This document shows positions 34,248 to 43,479 of a stretch of 64,000 nt of DNA, in pieces. Source of the DNA: Actinomycetota bacterium (lineage in GTDB: Bacteria > Actinomycetota > Acidimicrobiia > Acidimicrobiales > Ilumatobacteraceae); assembly GCA_026393575.1 (NCBI GenBank), contig JAPKZX010000071.1:1-64000 (forward strand), written 5' to 3'. The notes below the pieces were generated by a model. The model did not search any database. It saw only the letters and a program-made list of their open reading frames with translations, and was not told the origin of the DNA. The position numbers and the translations under genes are program-made. Numbering within the stretch: the first letter of the stretch is position 1; each line of letters starts with the position of its first letter.

Positions 34248-34495
34248 CACGAATCGCAATCGCTCTTCAGGCTCTTTTCTCATATCTCGTAGCTGGCGGG
34301 TTAGGCCTTTACCTTGCAGCCGCATACGAGCCAATGCCTACAAAGATCTTGTTCTTTGTCATCCCAGTAGGGGCCATGTTTATTGCTCGTTACCGCACTC
34401 AGCCAGCGTCATCTAAGGTGACTAAATGGCAAAAAATATTTCGCTCGGGTACACGGCTGGCTACTGGGGAAGTGGCCCGCCTGCAGGCGCACTAG
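34235..34495 (+). CDS. Possible small membrane protein
   Basis: An 86-aa ORF with two hydrophobic segments (IAIALQALFSYLVAGGLGLYL and ILFFVIPVGAMFIA) and a basic tail. It overlaps the next gene by 70 bp in another frame, and no clear ribosome site precedes it. Codon use looks natural in the first two thirds, so a real small protein with a run-on end is possible; it may also be chance. Confidence 0.35.
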   Translation: MKQPSRIAIALQALFSYLVAGGLGLYLAAAYEPMPTKILFFVIPVGAMFIARYRTQPASSKVTKWQKIFRSGTRLATGEVARLQAH

Positions 34496-35466
34496 AAGCA
34501 ATTAAAGAAGCCGACAAGCTCGGCTTCGACAGTGTGTGGACTGCAGAGGCCTACGGTTCTGATGCTCTCTCCCCTCTTGCATGGTGGGGTTCGCATACAA
34601 AAAACATTCGGCTAGGCACTTCCATCATGCAGATGAGTGCCCGCACACCGGCAACAACTGCAATGGCAGCGATGACTATGGACCACCTCAGTGGCGGTCG
34701 ATTCATTCTTGGACTCGGTGCGTCTGGACCACAAGTTGCCGAAGGTTGGTACGGCCAGCCCTATCCACGTCCGCTTGCGCGCACACGTGAATACATAGAA
34801 ATCATCCGCGAAATTGTTCGTCGTGAACAACCAGTGAATTACCACGGCGCCCATTACGACATGCCATACAAAGGCGGCACTGGTCTTGGCAAACCGCTCA
34901 AGAGCACCATTCATCCGTTCCGCCCCAACATTCCAATCTTTCTTGGAGCAGAGGGTCCGAAGAACGTTGCGCTCTCTGCAGAGATTTGCGATGGATGGCT
35001 TCCATTGTTCTTCTCGCCGAAAGAAGACGGTTTCTACAGACAATGCCTTAATGAAGGGTTCGCCAAAAGTGGTGAGGCAAACAAGGCTGACCGATTCGAG
35101 ATTGCAGCAACCGTCACCATCGTTCCTGGTGAAGATGTAGAGAAGTGCGCAGACATGGTGCGACCGTTCCTTGCCCTGTATGCGGGTGGAATGGGTGCAC
35201 GTGGTGCCAACTTCCACTTCGAGGTTTTCGCACGCATGGGATACGAAGACGTTGCACTAAAAGTGCAAGATCTGTACTTGGCCGGCAAGAAACAGGAAGC
35301 CGCAGCAATAATTCCACTTCAAATGGTGGAAGATGTCGCACTCGTTGGCCCCATGGACAAAATCAAAGATGATTTAGCAAAGTGGCGCGAGTCGTGCATC
35401 ACCACATTCCTGGTGGGCGGCCCAGCAAACCTTTTGCCCCTCTACGCCGAAATGATTGCCGGATAA
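34426..35466 (+). CDS. LLM-class F420-dependent oxidoreductase
   Basis: Luciferase-like oxidoreductase, 346 aa. SLGYTAGYWGSGPPAGALEAIKEADKLGFDSVWTAEAYGSDA, GTSIMQMSARTPATTAMAAMTMDHLSGGRFILGLGASGPQVAEGWYG and IPIFLGAEGPKNVALSAEICDGWLPLFF are hallmark segments of the actinobacterial F420 subgroup. AAGGTGA precedes the ATG. A second member of the family lies at 22 kb; both imply that the host makes F420. Confidence 0.92.
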   Translation: MAKNISLGYTAGYWGSGPPAGALEAIKEADKLGFDSVWTAEAYGSDALSPLAWWGSHTKNIRLGTSIMQMSARTPATTAMAAMTMDHLSGGRFILGLGASGPQVAEGWYGQPYPRPLARTREYIEIIREIVRREQPVNYHGAHYDMPYKGGTGLGKPLKSTIHPFRPNIPIFLGAEGPKNVALSAEICDGWLPLFFSPKEDGFYRQCLNEGFAKSGEANKADRFEIAATVTIVPGEDVEKCADMVRPFLALYAGGMGARGANFHFEVFARMGYEDVALKVQDLYLAGKKQEAAAIIPLQMVEDVALVGPMDKIKDDLAKWRESCITTFLVGGPANLLPLYAEMIAG

Positions 35467-35511
35467 GGGCAACCTCAAAGTCCGTTACACGGGCATGAAA
35501 GAATAAGAACA

Positions 35512-36291
35512 ATGTTTACTCCACCGGATTATCTGTCACCATCTTCTATTCGTCTGTACCAAGACTGCCCACAGAAATTCAAGATCAATAAGTTCGACAA
35601 CATCAAAGAGCCACCGTCATGGGCTACTGAGCTTGGAACCTTCACACACGAAGTTCTCGAGCACTTGTACTTGCTCGATCCCTCCGAGCGCACCCACGAT
35701 TCCGTGAAGACATTGGCTGGCCAATTATGGGCCGACAACGGTTGGGAAGAAAAAGTCCTGTCGCTTGACGAGCCAAAAGGCGACATTAAGAAGTTCAAGC
35801 AAACTGCATTTTCAAACATGATCAATCTCTGGAATCTTGAGAATCCACAAGAAACCTTCATCGATGAAATGGAACTCGAAGTTGAAAGCGAAGTCGAGGG
35901 TGTTCGCATGCGCGGCTTTATCGACCGTCTTTTCATCAGCGACGACGAGACTGCCATCATCTCCGATTACAAGACCGGCAAAGTTCCAAATCCGCGATAC
36001 AACACGCCGGATAAGCAGTTCTTTCAGCTTCTTGCATATGCACTCATGCTTGAGTCTGCAAACGACGTTCAAACTTCACAGCTCGATCTTCTGTATCTCA
36101 CCGAATCAACAAAGAAGACTCTTGAAGTCACCCCTGCCCTACTAGCTACGGCAATGGGAACAATCGTTGAAACAAAAGAAGCTCTCGATAACGCGTGCAA
36201 CACAGGCGAATTTCATTGCAAGGTCACCAATTTGTGCGACTGGTGCCACTACAAAAAGACTGGACTCTGTCCGGCATTTGCAAACAAGTAA
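35512..36291 (+). CDS. Stand-alone Fe-S PD-(D/E)XK nuclease (RecB/AddB/Cas4-like)
   Basis: A 259-aa single-domain nuclease. YLSPSSIRLYQDCPQKF begins the PDDEXK_1 domain; the active site is GFIDRL (Asp138) and SDYKTGK (Asp152, Lys154). Cys19 together with Cys242, Cys245 and Cys253 (CDWCHYKKTGLC) matches the 4Fe-4S staple of AddB and Cas4. No helicase, Cas or recombination gene adjoins it. Likely acts in DNA repair; the partner is unknown. Confidence 0.87.
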   Translation: MFTPPDYLSPSSIRLYQDCPQKFKINKFDNIKEPPSWATELGTFTHEVLEHLYLLDPSERTHDSVKTLAGQLWADNGWEEKVLSLDEPKGDIKKFKQTAFSNMINLWNLENPQETFIDEMELEVESEVEGVRMRGFIDRLFISDDETAIISDYKTGKVPNPRYNTPDKQFFQLLAYALMLESANDVQTSQLDLLYLTESTKKTLEVTPALLATAMGTIVETKEALDNACNTGEFHCKVTNLCDWCHYKKTGLCPAFANK

Positions 36292-37794
36292 CTACTTGAA
36301 AATCAAGCAACCATCGTCAAGGTCAACCGCTGGCAAAACTTTGCATTCCAGCGAATAGTTCTGATCGTGTTTCCACTCTTGCTTGTCACCAGATTTTGGC
36401 ATCAGGTGTTGACTACGCATGAGGTAATTCGGATTGAAGTTGTTCGGATCCATCCAAGGCCCGATTGTCATGTCCGCATCTTCAGGTCGTAGTTGCGGCG
36501 TAACGCTACGAACACCTTTAGCATCCATGTGTTTGAACAAGCGTGTGATGAAGTCACCCATGATGTCGACACGTAATGTCCAGCTTGCGCGGAAGTAGCC
36601 GAACACCCACGCCAGGTTAGGAATACCCGTAAACATCATTCCGCGATACGTCACTGTTTCCGACCAATCAACAGGGTTACCATCAAGATCGAATGGGATA
36701 TCGCCTAAAACACTGAGATGGAAACCAGTAGCGGTCACAACAATGTCTGCGTCAATGACTGTTCCATCTTTAGTGACAACACCAGTTTCGGTAAATGTCT
36801 CAATTTCATCAGTCACCATGCTGGCCTTGCCAGCCTTGATGCCTGCAAATAAATCACCTTCAGGAACAAATGCAATGCGTTGCTGCCATGGTCGATACTT
36901 CGGTGTGAAGTGTTTAGCGATGTCGTAACCCTCTGGGAGGAGCGGCCTGATTCCTTCAAGAAGCGCATCTTTCACCATGTCGGGGTATTGGAAAGCCATA
37001 TCAGTTACCTGTTGACCATCAAACAAAATCTTTCGGCGCACTATCTCGTGAATCCACTCTTCATCTACTTCGAGTTGGCGCAGAGTGTCGGCTAGTTCAT
37101 TCGCATTACGACCCGGTATGAAATACGTCGGTGAACGTTGCAGCACGGTGACGTGTTCACATTCAGCAGCCATTGCGGGAACCAAAGTGGCAGTAGTTGC
37201 ACCAGAACCGATAACAAGAACCTTTTTGCCTTTGTAGTCCAAGTCCTTTGGCCATGTTTGTGGATGCACAATGCGGCCCTTGTAATTCTGCATGCCGGGC
37301 CATTCGGGGGTGTAGCCCTCGGAGTGCTTGTAATAGCCCTGACACATCCACAAGAAATTTGCGGTCATCTGGAACGAGTCACCTTTAGCAAGGTTTGTCA
37401 CGGTGACAGTCCAGCGTTGTTCAAGGCTGTTCCATGACGCTGCCGTGATTTCATGGCGATAACGAATGTGTTCGTCGATGTTGTTCTCAGAAATTACCGC
37501 GGCCATGTATTTCTTAATTTCATCAGCACTTGCAATTGGTGCAGATGTCCACGGCTTGAATCGATACCCAAATGTGTAGAGGTCGCTATCGGAGCGAACA
37601 CCTGGGTACGTATGCATGTGCCACGTTCCCCCAAAGGTCTCATACTTTTCGAGAATGACATACGACCTGTCTGGAGCCTGATCTTGGAGGTGATACGCAG
37701 ACCCGACTCCTGAGATTCCGGCTCCGACAATCAGAACATCAAAATGTTCAGTTTTCTGAGAATTTGATGTCTTGGCATTGTCTGTCATTGTCAT
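36292..37794 (-). CDS. EthA-like flavin monooxygenase (Baeyer-Villiger type)
   Basis: FAD/NADPH monooxygenase of 500 aa. FAD site VGAGISGVGSAYHLQD; EKYETFGGTWHMHTYPGVRSDSDLYTFGYRFKPW and KGRIVHPQTWPKDLDYKGK match the FxGxxxHxxxWP-type region of EthA-like enzymes; second dinucleotide site GSGATAATLVPAMA. QLPEGYD/KHF-like sequence (LPEGYDIAKHFTPKYRPW) also fits EthA. Oxidises ketones or sulfur compounds. GGAGGTG precedes the ATG. Monocistronic; convergent with the nuclease gene. Confidence 0.9.
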   Translation of the reverse strand: MTMTDNAKTSNSQKTEHFDVLIVGAGISGVGSAYHLQDQAPDRSYVILEKYETFGGTWHMHTYPGVRSDSDLYTFGYRFKPWTSAPIASADEIKKYMAAVISENNIDEHIRYRHEITAASWNSLEQRWTVTVTNLAKGDSFQMTANFLWMCQGYYKHSEGYTPEWPGMQNYKGRIVHPQTWPKDLDYKGKKVLVIGSGATTATLVPAMAAECEHVTVLQRSPTYFIPGRNANELADTLRQLEVDEEWIHEIVRRKILFDGQQVTDMAFQYPDMVKDALLEGIRPLLPEGYDIAKHFTPKYRPWQQRIAFVPEGDLFAGIKAGKASMVTDEIETFTETGVVTKDGTVIDADIVVTATGFHLSVLGDIPFDLDGNPVDWSETVTYRGMMFTGIPNLAWVFGYFRASWTLRVDIMGDFITRLFKHMDAKGVRSVTPQLRPEDADMTIGPWMDPNNFNPNYLMRSQHLMPKSGDKQEWKHDQNYSLECKVLPAVDLDDGCLIFK

Positions 37795-37969
37795 CGCACA
37801 CCTCCAACATGTTCACCCTCGATACTAGATAGGAACAGTGCAATCTCTAGGTGTCGTGCGGACTATCCCGATGCATCCAGATTGTTCGGTTGCCCTATCA
37901 AATTTGTCGTTCAACCCTTTCTTGCCCGAGAGGTACTCACTACACTCGCTAATAGAGAAGGGGGTTCTC

Positions 37970-39715
37970 ATGTTTGATCTCATTATTCGCGGGGGCACAG
38001 TTGTCGATGGCACGGGAGCACCGGCATTTACTGCCGATGTTGCTGTCAAAGACGGAGTCATCGCACAGGTTGCGTCCACAATTGTTGGTGAAGCAGCAGA
38101 AGAAATTGATGCCACCGGAAAACTTGTCACTCCAGGCTTTATCGATATTCACACTCACTACGACGGCCAGGTGAGTTGGGACACACTGCTTGAACCTTCA
38201 AGCGGCCACGGTGTCACCACTGTTGTTGTTGGTAACTGCGGAGTTGGTTTTGCACCTGTACGCCCAGGACGCGAGGAATGGCTTGTGCAGTTAATGGAAG
38301 GCGTGGAAGATATTCCTGGCACAGCTCTTCATGAAGGCATTAAGTGGGAATGGGAAACATTTCCCGAATACCTTGACGCGATTGATCGTCGCCGTTACTC
38401 CATGGATATCGCCGCTTATGTTCCTCATGGTGCCGTTCGTGGTTATGTCATGGGCGACAGAGGGGCACGTAACGAAGACGCCACTGCTGAAGACATTGCC
38501 GAGATGGCTCGCATCGTGCGCGAAGCACGCGAAGCCGGTGCAGTTGGTTTTTCCACCAGTCGAACAATGGGTCACAAAGCAAAAGACGGCGAACCAGTTC
38601 CGGGAACATTTGCCAGTAGCGAGGAACTCAATGCGATTGCCGATGCACTGACTGCAGGCGGTGGCGGAATTTTTGAAATCGCTCCCGAAGTACTTCCAGA
38701 CGGCGGTGATCAACCAACTATGGGAATGACAGAAGAACTTCAGTGGATGGGAGACCTTGCACTTCGTACAGATCTAAAAGTCACGTACTTGCTTCTGCAA
38801 TACGCGACGATGCCAGACACATGGAAGCAAGCGCTCGACTATTCATCAATGATTCTTGAAAAGGGTGGGTACTTACGACCACAAGTTGCCGCAAGACCAT
38901 TCGGCATGATGGTGTGCTGGGCTGGGTATCACCCATTCGCAAAGCGTCCAACATTTATTTCGTTAGCAGCTTCGCACTCACTTGCTGATCTGCGCACCGA
39001 GTTGGCAAAGCCTTCAGTACGCGCGCAGATTTTGTCTGAGCCAGATGAACCAGTGAACTCTGCAGTGCAGTTTGATGGACTCGGGCCAGCACTTGGCATG
39101 ATTCCGCATCTCATGTACGCCATGGGCGACAACGTGGACTACGAACCAACCCCTGCAATGTCTGTGAAGGCACTTGCAGATAAGGCTGGGGTTAGCACTT
39201 TTGAAATGGCCTATGACTTGTTGAATGAAAACGGTGGCACTGCATCGCTTATGTTCCCCACTTTGAACTATGTAGGCGAAAATCACGACGTCATCTACGA
39301 GATGCTTACCCACCCAGCCGCTATCAATGGCCTGAGTGATGGTGGTGCTCACGTGCGCATGATTTGTGATGCTTCAATTCCTACCTACCTATTGACCCAC
39401 TGGGCACGCGATCGTGCACGTGGACCAAAATTGAGTATTGAAGAGGCAGTGCGCATGCAAACCACCGCAACAGCAGCAGTCATGGGACTCTCTGATCGCG
39501 GCGAAGTTGCTGAAGGCAAGCGTGCCGACATCAATGTCATTGACTTTCAGAACCTACGTCTGAACGCACCACACGCGGAGAACGATCTACCAGCGGGTGG
39601 CCGTCGCATTCTGCAATCAGCAGACGGATACGTAGCCACAATTGTTAATGGTGCAATCACTCGTCGAAATGGTGTCGATACAGGCGCTCGCCCTGGTCGA
39701 CTCGTTCGCGCTTAG
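37970..39715 (+). CDS. N-acyl-D-amino-acid deacylase-type amidohydrolase
   Basis: Amidohydrolase of 581 aa (D-aminoacylase/COG3653 group). [29 protein letters not shown] starts the beta-sandwich; metal ligands lie in [29 protein letters not shown] is group-specific; [14 protein letters not shown] and the return to the sandwich ([20 protein letters not shown]) follow. ATG 37970 with GAAGGGGG upstream is chosen; the track start is 44 codons too early. Could equally hydrolyse another cyclic or acyl amide. Confidence 0.9.
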   Translation: MFDLIIRGGTVVDGTGAPAFTADVAVKDGVIAQVASTIVGEAAEEIDATGKLVTPGFIDIHTHYDGQVSWDTLLEPSSGHGVTTVVVGNCGVGFAPVRPGREEWLVQLMEGVEDIPGTALHEGIKWEWETFPEYLDAIDRRRYSMDIAAYVPHGAVRGYVMGDRGARNEDATAEDIAEMARIVREAREAGAVGFSTSRTMGHKAKDGEPVPGTFASSEELNAIADALTAGGGGIFEIAPEVLPDGGDQPTMGMTEELQWMGDLALRTDLKVTYLLLQYATMPDTWKQALDYSSMILEKGGYLRPQVAARPFGMMVCWAGYHPFAKRPTFISLAASHSLADLRTELAKPSVRAQILSEPDEPVNSAVQFDGLGPALGMIPHLMYAMGDNVDYEPTPAMSVKALADKAGVSTFEMAYDLLNENGGTASLMFPTLNYVGENHDVIYEMLTHPAAINGLSDGGAHVRMICDASIPTYLLTHWARDRARGPKLSIEEAVRMQTTATAAVMGLSDRGEVAEGKRADINVIDFQNLRLNAPHAENDLPAGGRRILQSADGYVATIVNGAITRRNGVDTGARPGRLVRA

Positions 39716-40971
39716 GCGTGGTCTTCGTGAGTCACCGCTTTTAGGTGACGCACCTCAGATGAAGCCAATGGCAACAAGGCCGCGATAAACACCACCAGTC
39801 CCACTGCAATCAGTGCTGTTCGTGCACCGACTAAATGTGTAAACGGGCCAGCCAAGAACAGTCCGAGTGGTGCAAACGCAAGCGAACCAAATGCGTCGTA
39901 TGAACCAACTCGTGATAACGCCTCTTGAGGAACATTGGTTTGAATCGTGGTCATCCAATTGGCATACATGAGATCGAGTGCAATTCCACCTGCCATTGCC
40001 ATCAGGAACAACACCCAGATCGGCATAGGCACAGCGAGAGACAAAATCCATAAACCAACAATTGGGCAAACACCCACTGCGAGAACGAGTGGACGTTGCG
40101 GTCGCAATTTCAAAGCCAACGCTGTGCCACTAACTGCACCCACGCCGAACCCAAACATCATGATTCCCATGTCTTTTGCCCCACCTAGTGCTTCTTTCAT
40201 CTGTACCGGAGCAAGCACACCAAGGAACCCTTCAAAGCCCATGTGGAAGAAAGCGAAACATACGACGACAATGACTATCCAGCGACGCGACGAGAACTCG
40301 TACCAACCTCCGCGCAATTGCGCAAATATGGTTTCCCTCGCCTCGCCCTCTTCAGGCTGAGCATTACGAGGCAACTTCATACGCAGTACCAAGATGCCTG
40401 CAACGAGAAAAGAAAAAGCATCAACCAAAAGACCCCACCCTGAACCGGCAGTGGAAACAAGTACACCCGCGATGCTTGCCCCCACAGTGAATCCTGCATT
40501 TGCCGCGAGGCCCACAGTGGAATTTGCTGCTTGTAATAATTTGGCCGGAACAATGATCGGCATGATTCCGCTGAAAGCTGGGTACCACAACGCATTGAGC
40601 ATCCCAAATATGAACCCGTTAAAACACAAAAGCGGAATAGATGCATGGCTAGTCAAAAAAGACAGCGCACTGATGCCAACAAAGATGCTTCCAACAATGT
40701 CTGTAATGCCCACCAATTGTGAACGGCCAAATCGATCGGCCGCTACTCCCCCAACAAGCATGAATAACACGAGAGGAATCATCTGAGCCGTTGTGACATA
40801 ACTGAGTGAGCCAGCATCAGCACCGGGGATGGAAAGGACGCCGAACGCAAGCGCAATAGGAGTAATCCCGTTTCCAATATTGCTGACGACGCGAGCAATC
40901 AGGAGACGCCGAAATGCAGTTATTTTCCACAGTTCTGAGACTTCGCCCATCATCGTTCCAGTTTTTGCCAC
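39712..40971 (-). CDS. MFS transporter (EntS/MFS_3-like)
   Basis: Twelve-helix carrier, 419 aa. The start WKITAFRRLLIARVVSNIGNGITPIALAFGVL and motif A GGVAADRFGRSQLV resemble the enterobactin-exporter/MFS_3 group. GTG 40971 has TACTCT exactly six bases upstream and is therefore a leaderless start. Its stop overlaps that of the convergent amidohydrolase by four bases. Likely an exporter of a small hydrophobic compound. Confidence 0.86.
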   Translation of the reverse strand: MAKTGTMMGEVSELWKITAFRRLLIARVVSNIGNGITPIALAFGVLSIPGADAGSLSYVTTAQMIPLVLFMLVGGVAADRFGRSQLVGITDIVGSIFVGISALSFLTSHASIPLLCFNGFIFGMLNALWYPAFSGIMPIIVPAKLLQAANSTVGLAANAGFTVGASIAGVLVSTAGSGWGLLVDAFSFLVAGILVLRMKLPRNAQPEEGEARETIFAQLRGGWYEFSSRRWIVIVVVCFAFFHMGFEGFLGVLAPVQMKEALGGAKDMGIMMFGFGVGAVSGTALALKLRPQRPLVLAVGVCPIVGLWILSLAVPMPIWVLFLMAMAGGIALDLMYANWMTTIQTNVPQEALSRVGSYDAFGSLAFAPLGLFLAGPFTHLVGARTALIAVGLVVFIAALLPLASSEVRHLKAVTHEDHA

Positions 40972-40977
40972 TCATGC

Positions 40978-40983
40978 AGAGTA
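40978..40983 (-). promoter_or_regulatory. Leaderless -10 element of the MFS_3-like gene
   Basis: TACTCT six nt before GTG 40971, identical in sequence and spacing to the modA element. Confidence 0.55.
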
Positions 40984-40997
40984 GTGGAAGAAGAATG

Positions 40998-41678
40998 CTA
41001 AGAGTTTTGTATTTCGCGATACTTCAAGAAGCGACCAACGAATTCGTCTGTTTGCTCATCAGACCACTCCACTGCTTGCCAGCCAGTCAGTGATTTCATT
41101 TGCTCCCTGTGTTGCTCTACTGAGTCTGGAAGTGTTGCCGTCATCCCAAGTCTTTGCAGTCCAGACCATCGCGTGTACACCCCAGCCATAATCGCTTCAG
41201 CCAATGTCGGTGCATCTCCTGCAAGCCACGAAGAAGTAAGCAACCACGAATTCACCGTTTCCATGGCCTTTCCAAATGCCGCACTTGCTTCAGTGATCTT
41301 CTCTGGGTCTGTTCCGTAATACACGCCAATCATGGGGCGATACACGTACTTATTTAGCCAAGCCACGCGCTCCATCATTAATGCATGCTGCGCGTCGTCA
41401 GTAGGCGCCAAAGAATGTGAAGGGAAAAGTTCTTCTAACCACTGCAATATTGGAATGGAATCTGCCAGATACGTCTCGCCAACTCGCACCATTGGAACTT
41501 CTAATTTTGGGCTGTGCGCGATGAACTCTTCGGGTACCACGAATCCTTTGGGTCGCACCGCGCGTGGTGGGACATCTACAACGGAATACGTAATTGCTTT
41601 CTGAGCGAGCGCAAACTCGACTCTCACAGAAAATGGACAAATCCAATGTCCAAAAAGCACAACATCAGTTGAACTCAT
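40998..41678 (-). CDS. Glutathione S-transferase-like protein
   Basis: Thioredoxin-fold N-terminal domain plus helical C-terminal domain, 226 aa. GHWICPFSVRVEFALAQKAITY has a CPF redox/activation motif as in glutaredoxin and Omega-class GSTs; LEVPMVRVGETYLADSIPILQWLEELFP contains the cis-Pro and DS glutathione-binding turn. It overlaps the next upstream GST-like gene by four bases. Glutathione itself is unusual in actinobacteria, so the thiol partner is unclear. Confidence 0.85.
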   Translation of the reverse strand: MSSTDVVLFGHWICPFSVRVEFALAQKAITYSVVDVPPRAVRPKGFVVPEEFIAHSPKLEVPMVRVGETYLADSIPILQWLEELFPSHSLAPTDDAQHALMMERVAWLNKYVYRPMIGVYYGTDPEKITEASAAFGKAMETVNSWLLTSSWLAGDAPTLAEAIMAGVYTRWSGLQRLGMTATLPDSVEQHREQMKSLTGWQAVEWSDEQTDEFVGRFLKYREIQNS

Positions 41679-42709
41679 GCCGTAAACAAGATCTCACAGC
41701 CAGTGCCTGCCAATAAGGCATCCACGTCACGGCGATCATTAGCCGAAAGTTTTGCGTACTCTTCACGAATCCACTTCAAGCACTTGCGCTGATACACAAA
41801 CGTTCCTTGGCTATATGGGTGGCCATCAATTACGCAGGAGAAGGTTTCTGCGCCAACTTCCATTGCTGCTTCATTCGCCAACAAGAAGGGTGCATACGTG
41901 CGGCCAATCTCTGGCAGTAACGCAAGAACTGTGGGTTGAATTGCGTCGTGAGTAACCCAACCTTCATCGCCTTCTACATCCCACCAAGACAAATCGTCTA
42001 CACGTTCGACCCAGTTCACCATTCGTGGCGCACGCTCAATGCCGATGCGCACAGACTCTGGATCCCAGCGCAAGAGTTCAATCATTTGCCCGAACAGACC
42101 GAAGTCTCCTCGACCCGGGCGCTGGCCCAACAAAAAGGGGTGATGTTCGAGATGCCTTTGCATGATGTCGAGAACTCTCTTGAATGAATCTTCGATAGGT
42201 GCGCGATTCTGCTCGGTAGAACCTACTAACGCACGGCGACCAATCTGTCGTTCTGAAATATAACGCTGCGAAGCTTGCCACTTATTTTCAGACATCTGCT
42301 GATCACCATCAAGCGGCAACAATTTTCTTGCGCGATCAATCGCATCGTCGTAATACCACCGATAGTGATACATCATTTTTGTTACCCATTCATCGGCAAA
42401 GTCCTCTAGGAGAAAATCTATGAATGCAACAACTGCATCTGTAGGTACAACGCTGCGCTCAGAGTATTCACGTTCAAGGCGTGCAATGAGTGGACTGGAG
42501 TCAATCATCGTGTCTCCCCCACTGCCATTCACTTCTGGAAAAGAGATGGCAGGGATGAGAGGGAACGGTGGAAGGTCATCCCATTTAGAGCCTTGAGGAA
42601 CCCATTGAAAAGGAATGCGTCGATAGCGCAGCACAGCACGCATCTTCAAAGAGTATGGGGAACCGTAGTTGCCCCGAATTCGTAACGGTTCTCCTGGACG
42701 ATTCAACAT
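41675..42709 (-). CDS. Glutathione S-transferase-like protein, long form
   Basis: A 344-aa GST-fold protein. GNYGSPYSLKMRAVLRYRRIPFQWVP is a GST N-terminal domain with Ser rather than Cys at the active position, and DTMIDSSPLIARLEREY gives the substrate-thiol turn; HPFLLGQRPGRGDFGLFGQMIELLRWDP is the C-terminal GST domain. A further 80-residue tail resembles a region found in several uncharacterised homologues. ATG 42709 follows AAGGGGGC. Forms an operon with the shorter GST. Confidence 0.85.
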   Translation of the reverse strand: MLNRPGEPLRIRGNYGSPYSLKMRAVLRYRRIPFQWVPQGSKWDDLPPFPLIPAISFPEVNGSGGDTMIDSSPLIARLEREYSERSVVPTDAVVAFIDFLLEDFADEWVTKMMYHYRWYYDDAIDRARKLLPLDGDQQMSENKWQASQRYISERQIGRRALVGSTEQNRAPIEDSFKRVLDIMQRHLEHHPFLLGQRPGRGDFGLFGQMIELLRWDPESVRIGIERAPRMVNWVERVDDLSWWDVEGDEGWVTHDAIQPTVLALLPEIGRTYAPFLLANEAAMEVGAETFSCVIDGHPYSQGTFVYQRKCLKWIREEYAKLSANDRRDVDALLAGTGCEILFTA

Positions 42710-42788
42710 GTTGCCCCCTTCAATTCTTGAAGTGTAGGACACTTTCCACGCAGGAAATTTGTGCAGAACGAATGGATTATGTTCGTCG

Positions 42789-43469
42789 TTATTCGAGTGC
42801 GCCTAGCAACACTCCGATGAGTTCTTCAGGGTCTTTTGCAACTACATGTGCCCCGGCGGATTGCAATTCTTCTTTTGACCCAAAGCCCCACAAAACACCC
42901 ATGGCATTAGTGCCTACGTTGACTCCAGCTTCAACATCATGATGCCGATCACCAATCATCCAGCACCGTTGCAGGGGTGGTTCGTCCCCGAGCGAAGTAA
43001 TAACTTCGCTCAATGCACGCTGCAGCAACAAAGTCTTTGGATGAGGCTGGTCATTCTCTGGACCAACAATGGTGACGAACATGTCTGTAATGCCAAGCGC
43101 TTCTATCGCTACGAGTGCTTGCGGTTCAGGTTTAGCTGTAACGACTGCCAAGTAATAGTGATCATGAAGAATTTCTAAAGCATCCTTCATCCCATTGTTG
43201 AATTGAGTGCGTGGAAGGTGGTGTGCCTTATATATGGCTCGATACTCATGAATAAAGGTGTCAACAAGTTCATGCGAAATTCCTCGTGGAGCAAAAAGTG
43301 TCGGAAGCGACTCCTGTAGAGGTGGCCCAATAACCGTGTGCAGTTCCTCGATGCTCAACGGCTCAGAATTGTGGGACTCAAATACTTCGTTTAAAGAAGC
43401 ATGAATGCCGGCGCCTGAATCAGCGATGGTGCCATCAAGATCAAAAAAGAGAACGCCTCGTGTTGCCAT
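42789..43469 (-). CDS. HAD-family phosphatase (phosphoglycolate phosphatase-like)
   Basis: HAD hydrolase with the cap type C1, 226 aa. Motif I FFDLDGTIADS holds the nucleophile Asp, motif II is VVTAKPE, and motif IV is MIGDRHHDVEAGVNVG. Overall closest to PGPase/Gph-type enzymes (TVIGPPLQESLPTLF). It begins 10 bp after the MFS stop, so it is probably read from the MFS promoter. Confidence 0.87.
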   Translation of the reverse strand: MATRGVLFFDLDGTIADSGAGIHASLNEVFESHNSEPLSIEELHTVIGPPLQESLPTLFAPRGISHELVDTFIHEYRAIYKAHHLPRTQFNNGMKDALEILHDHYYLAVVTAKPEPQALVAIEALGITDMFVTIVGPENDQPHPKTLLLQRALSEVITSLGDEPPLQRCWMIGDRHHDVEAGVNVGTNAMGVLWGFGSKEELQSAGAHVVAKDPEELIGVLLGALE

Positions 43470-43479
43470 GATGTCTTAG

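Noticed and set aside
35512-36291. Cas4 of a CRISPR system
   Set aside because: No cas genes or repeat-spacer array anywhere in the window.
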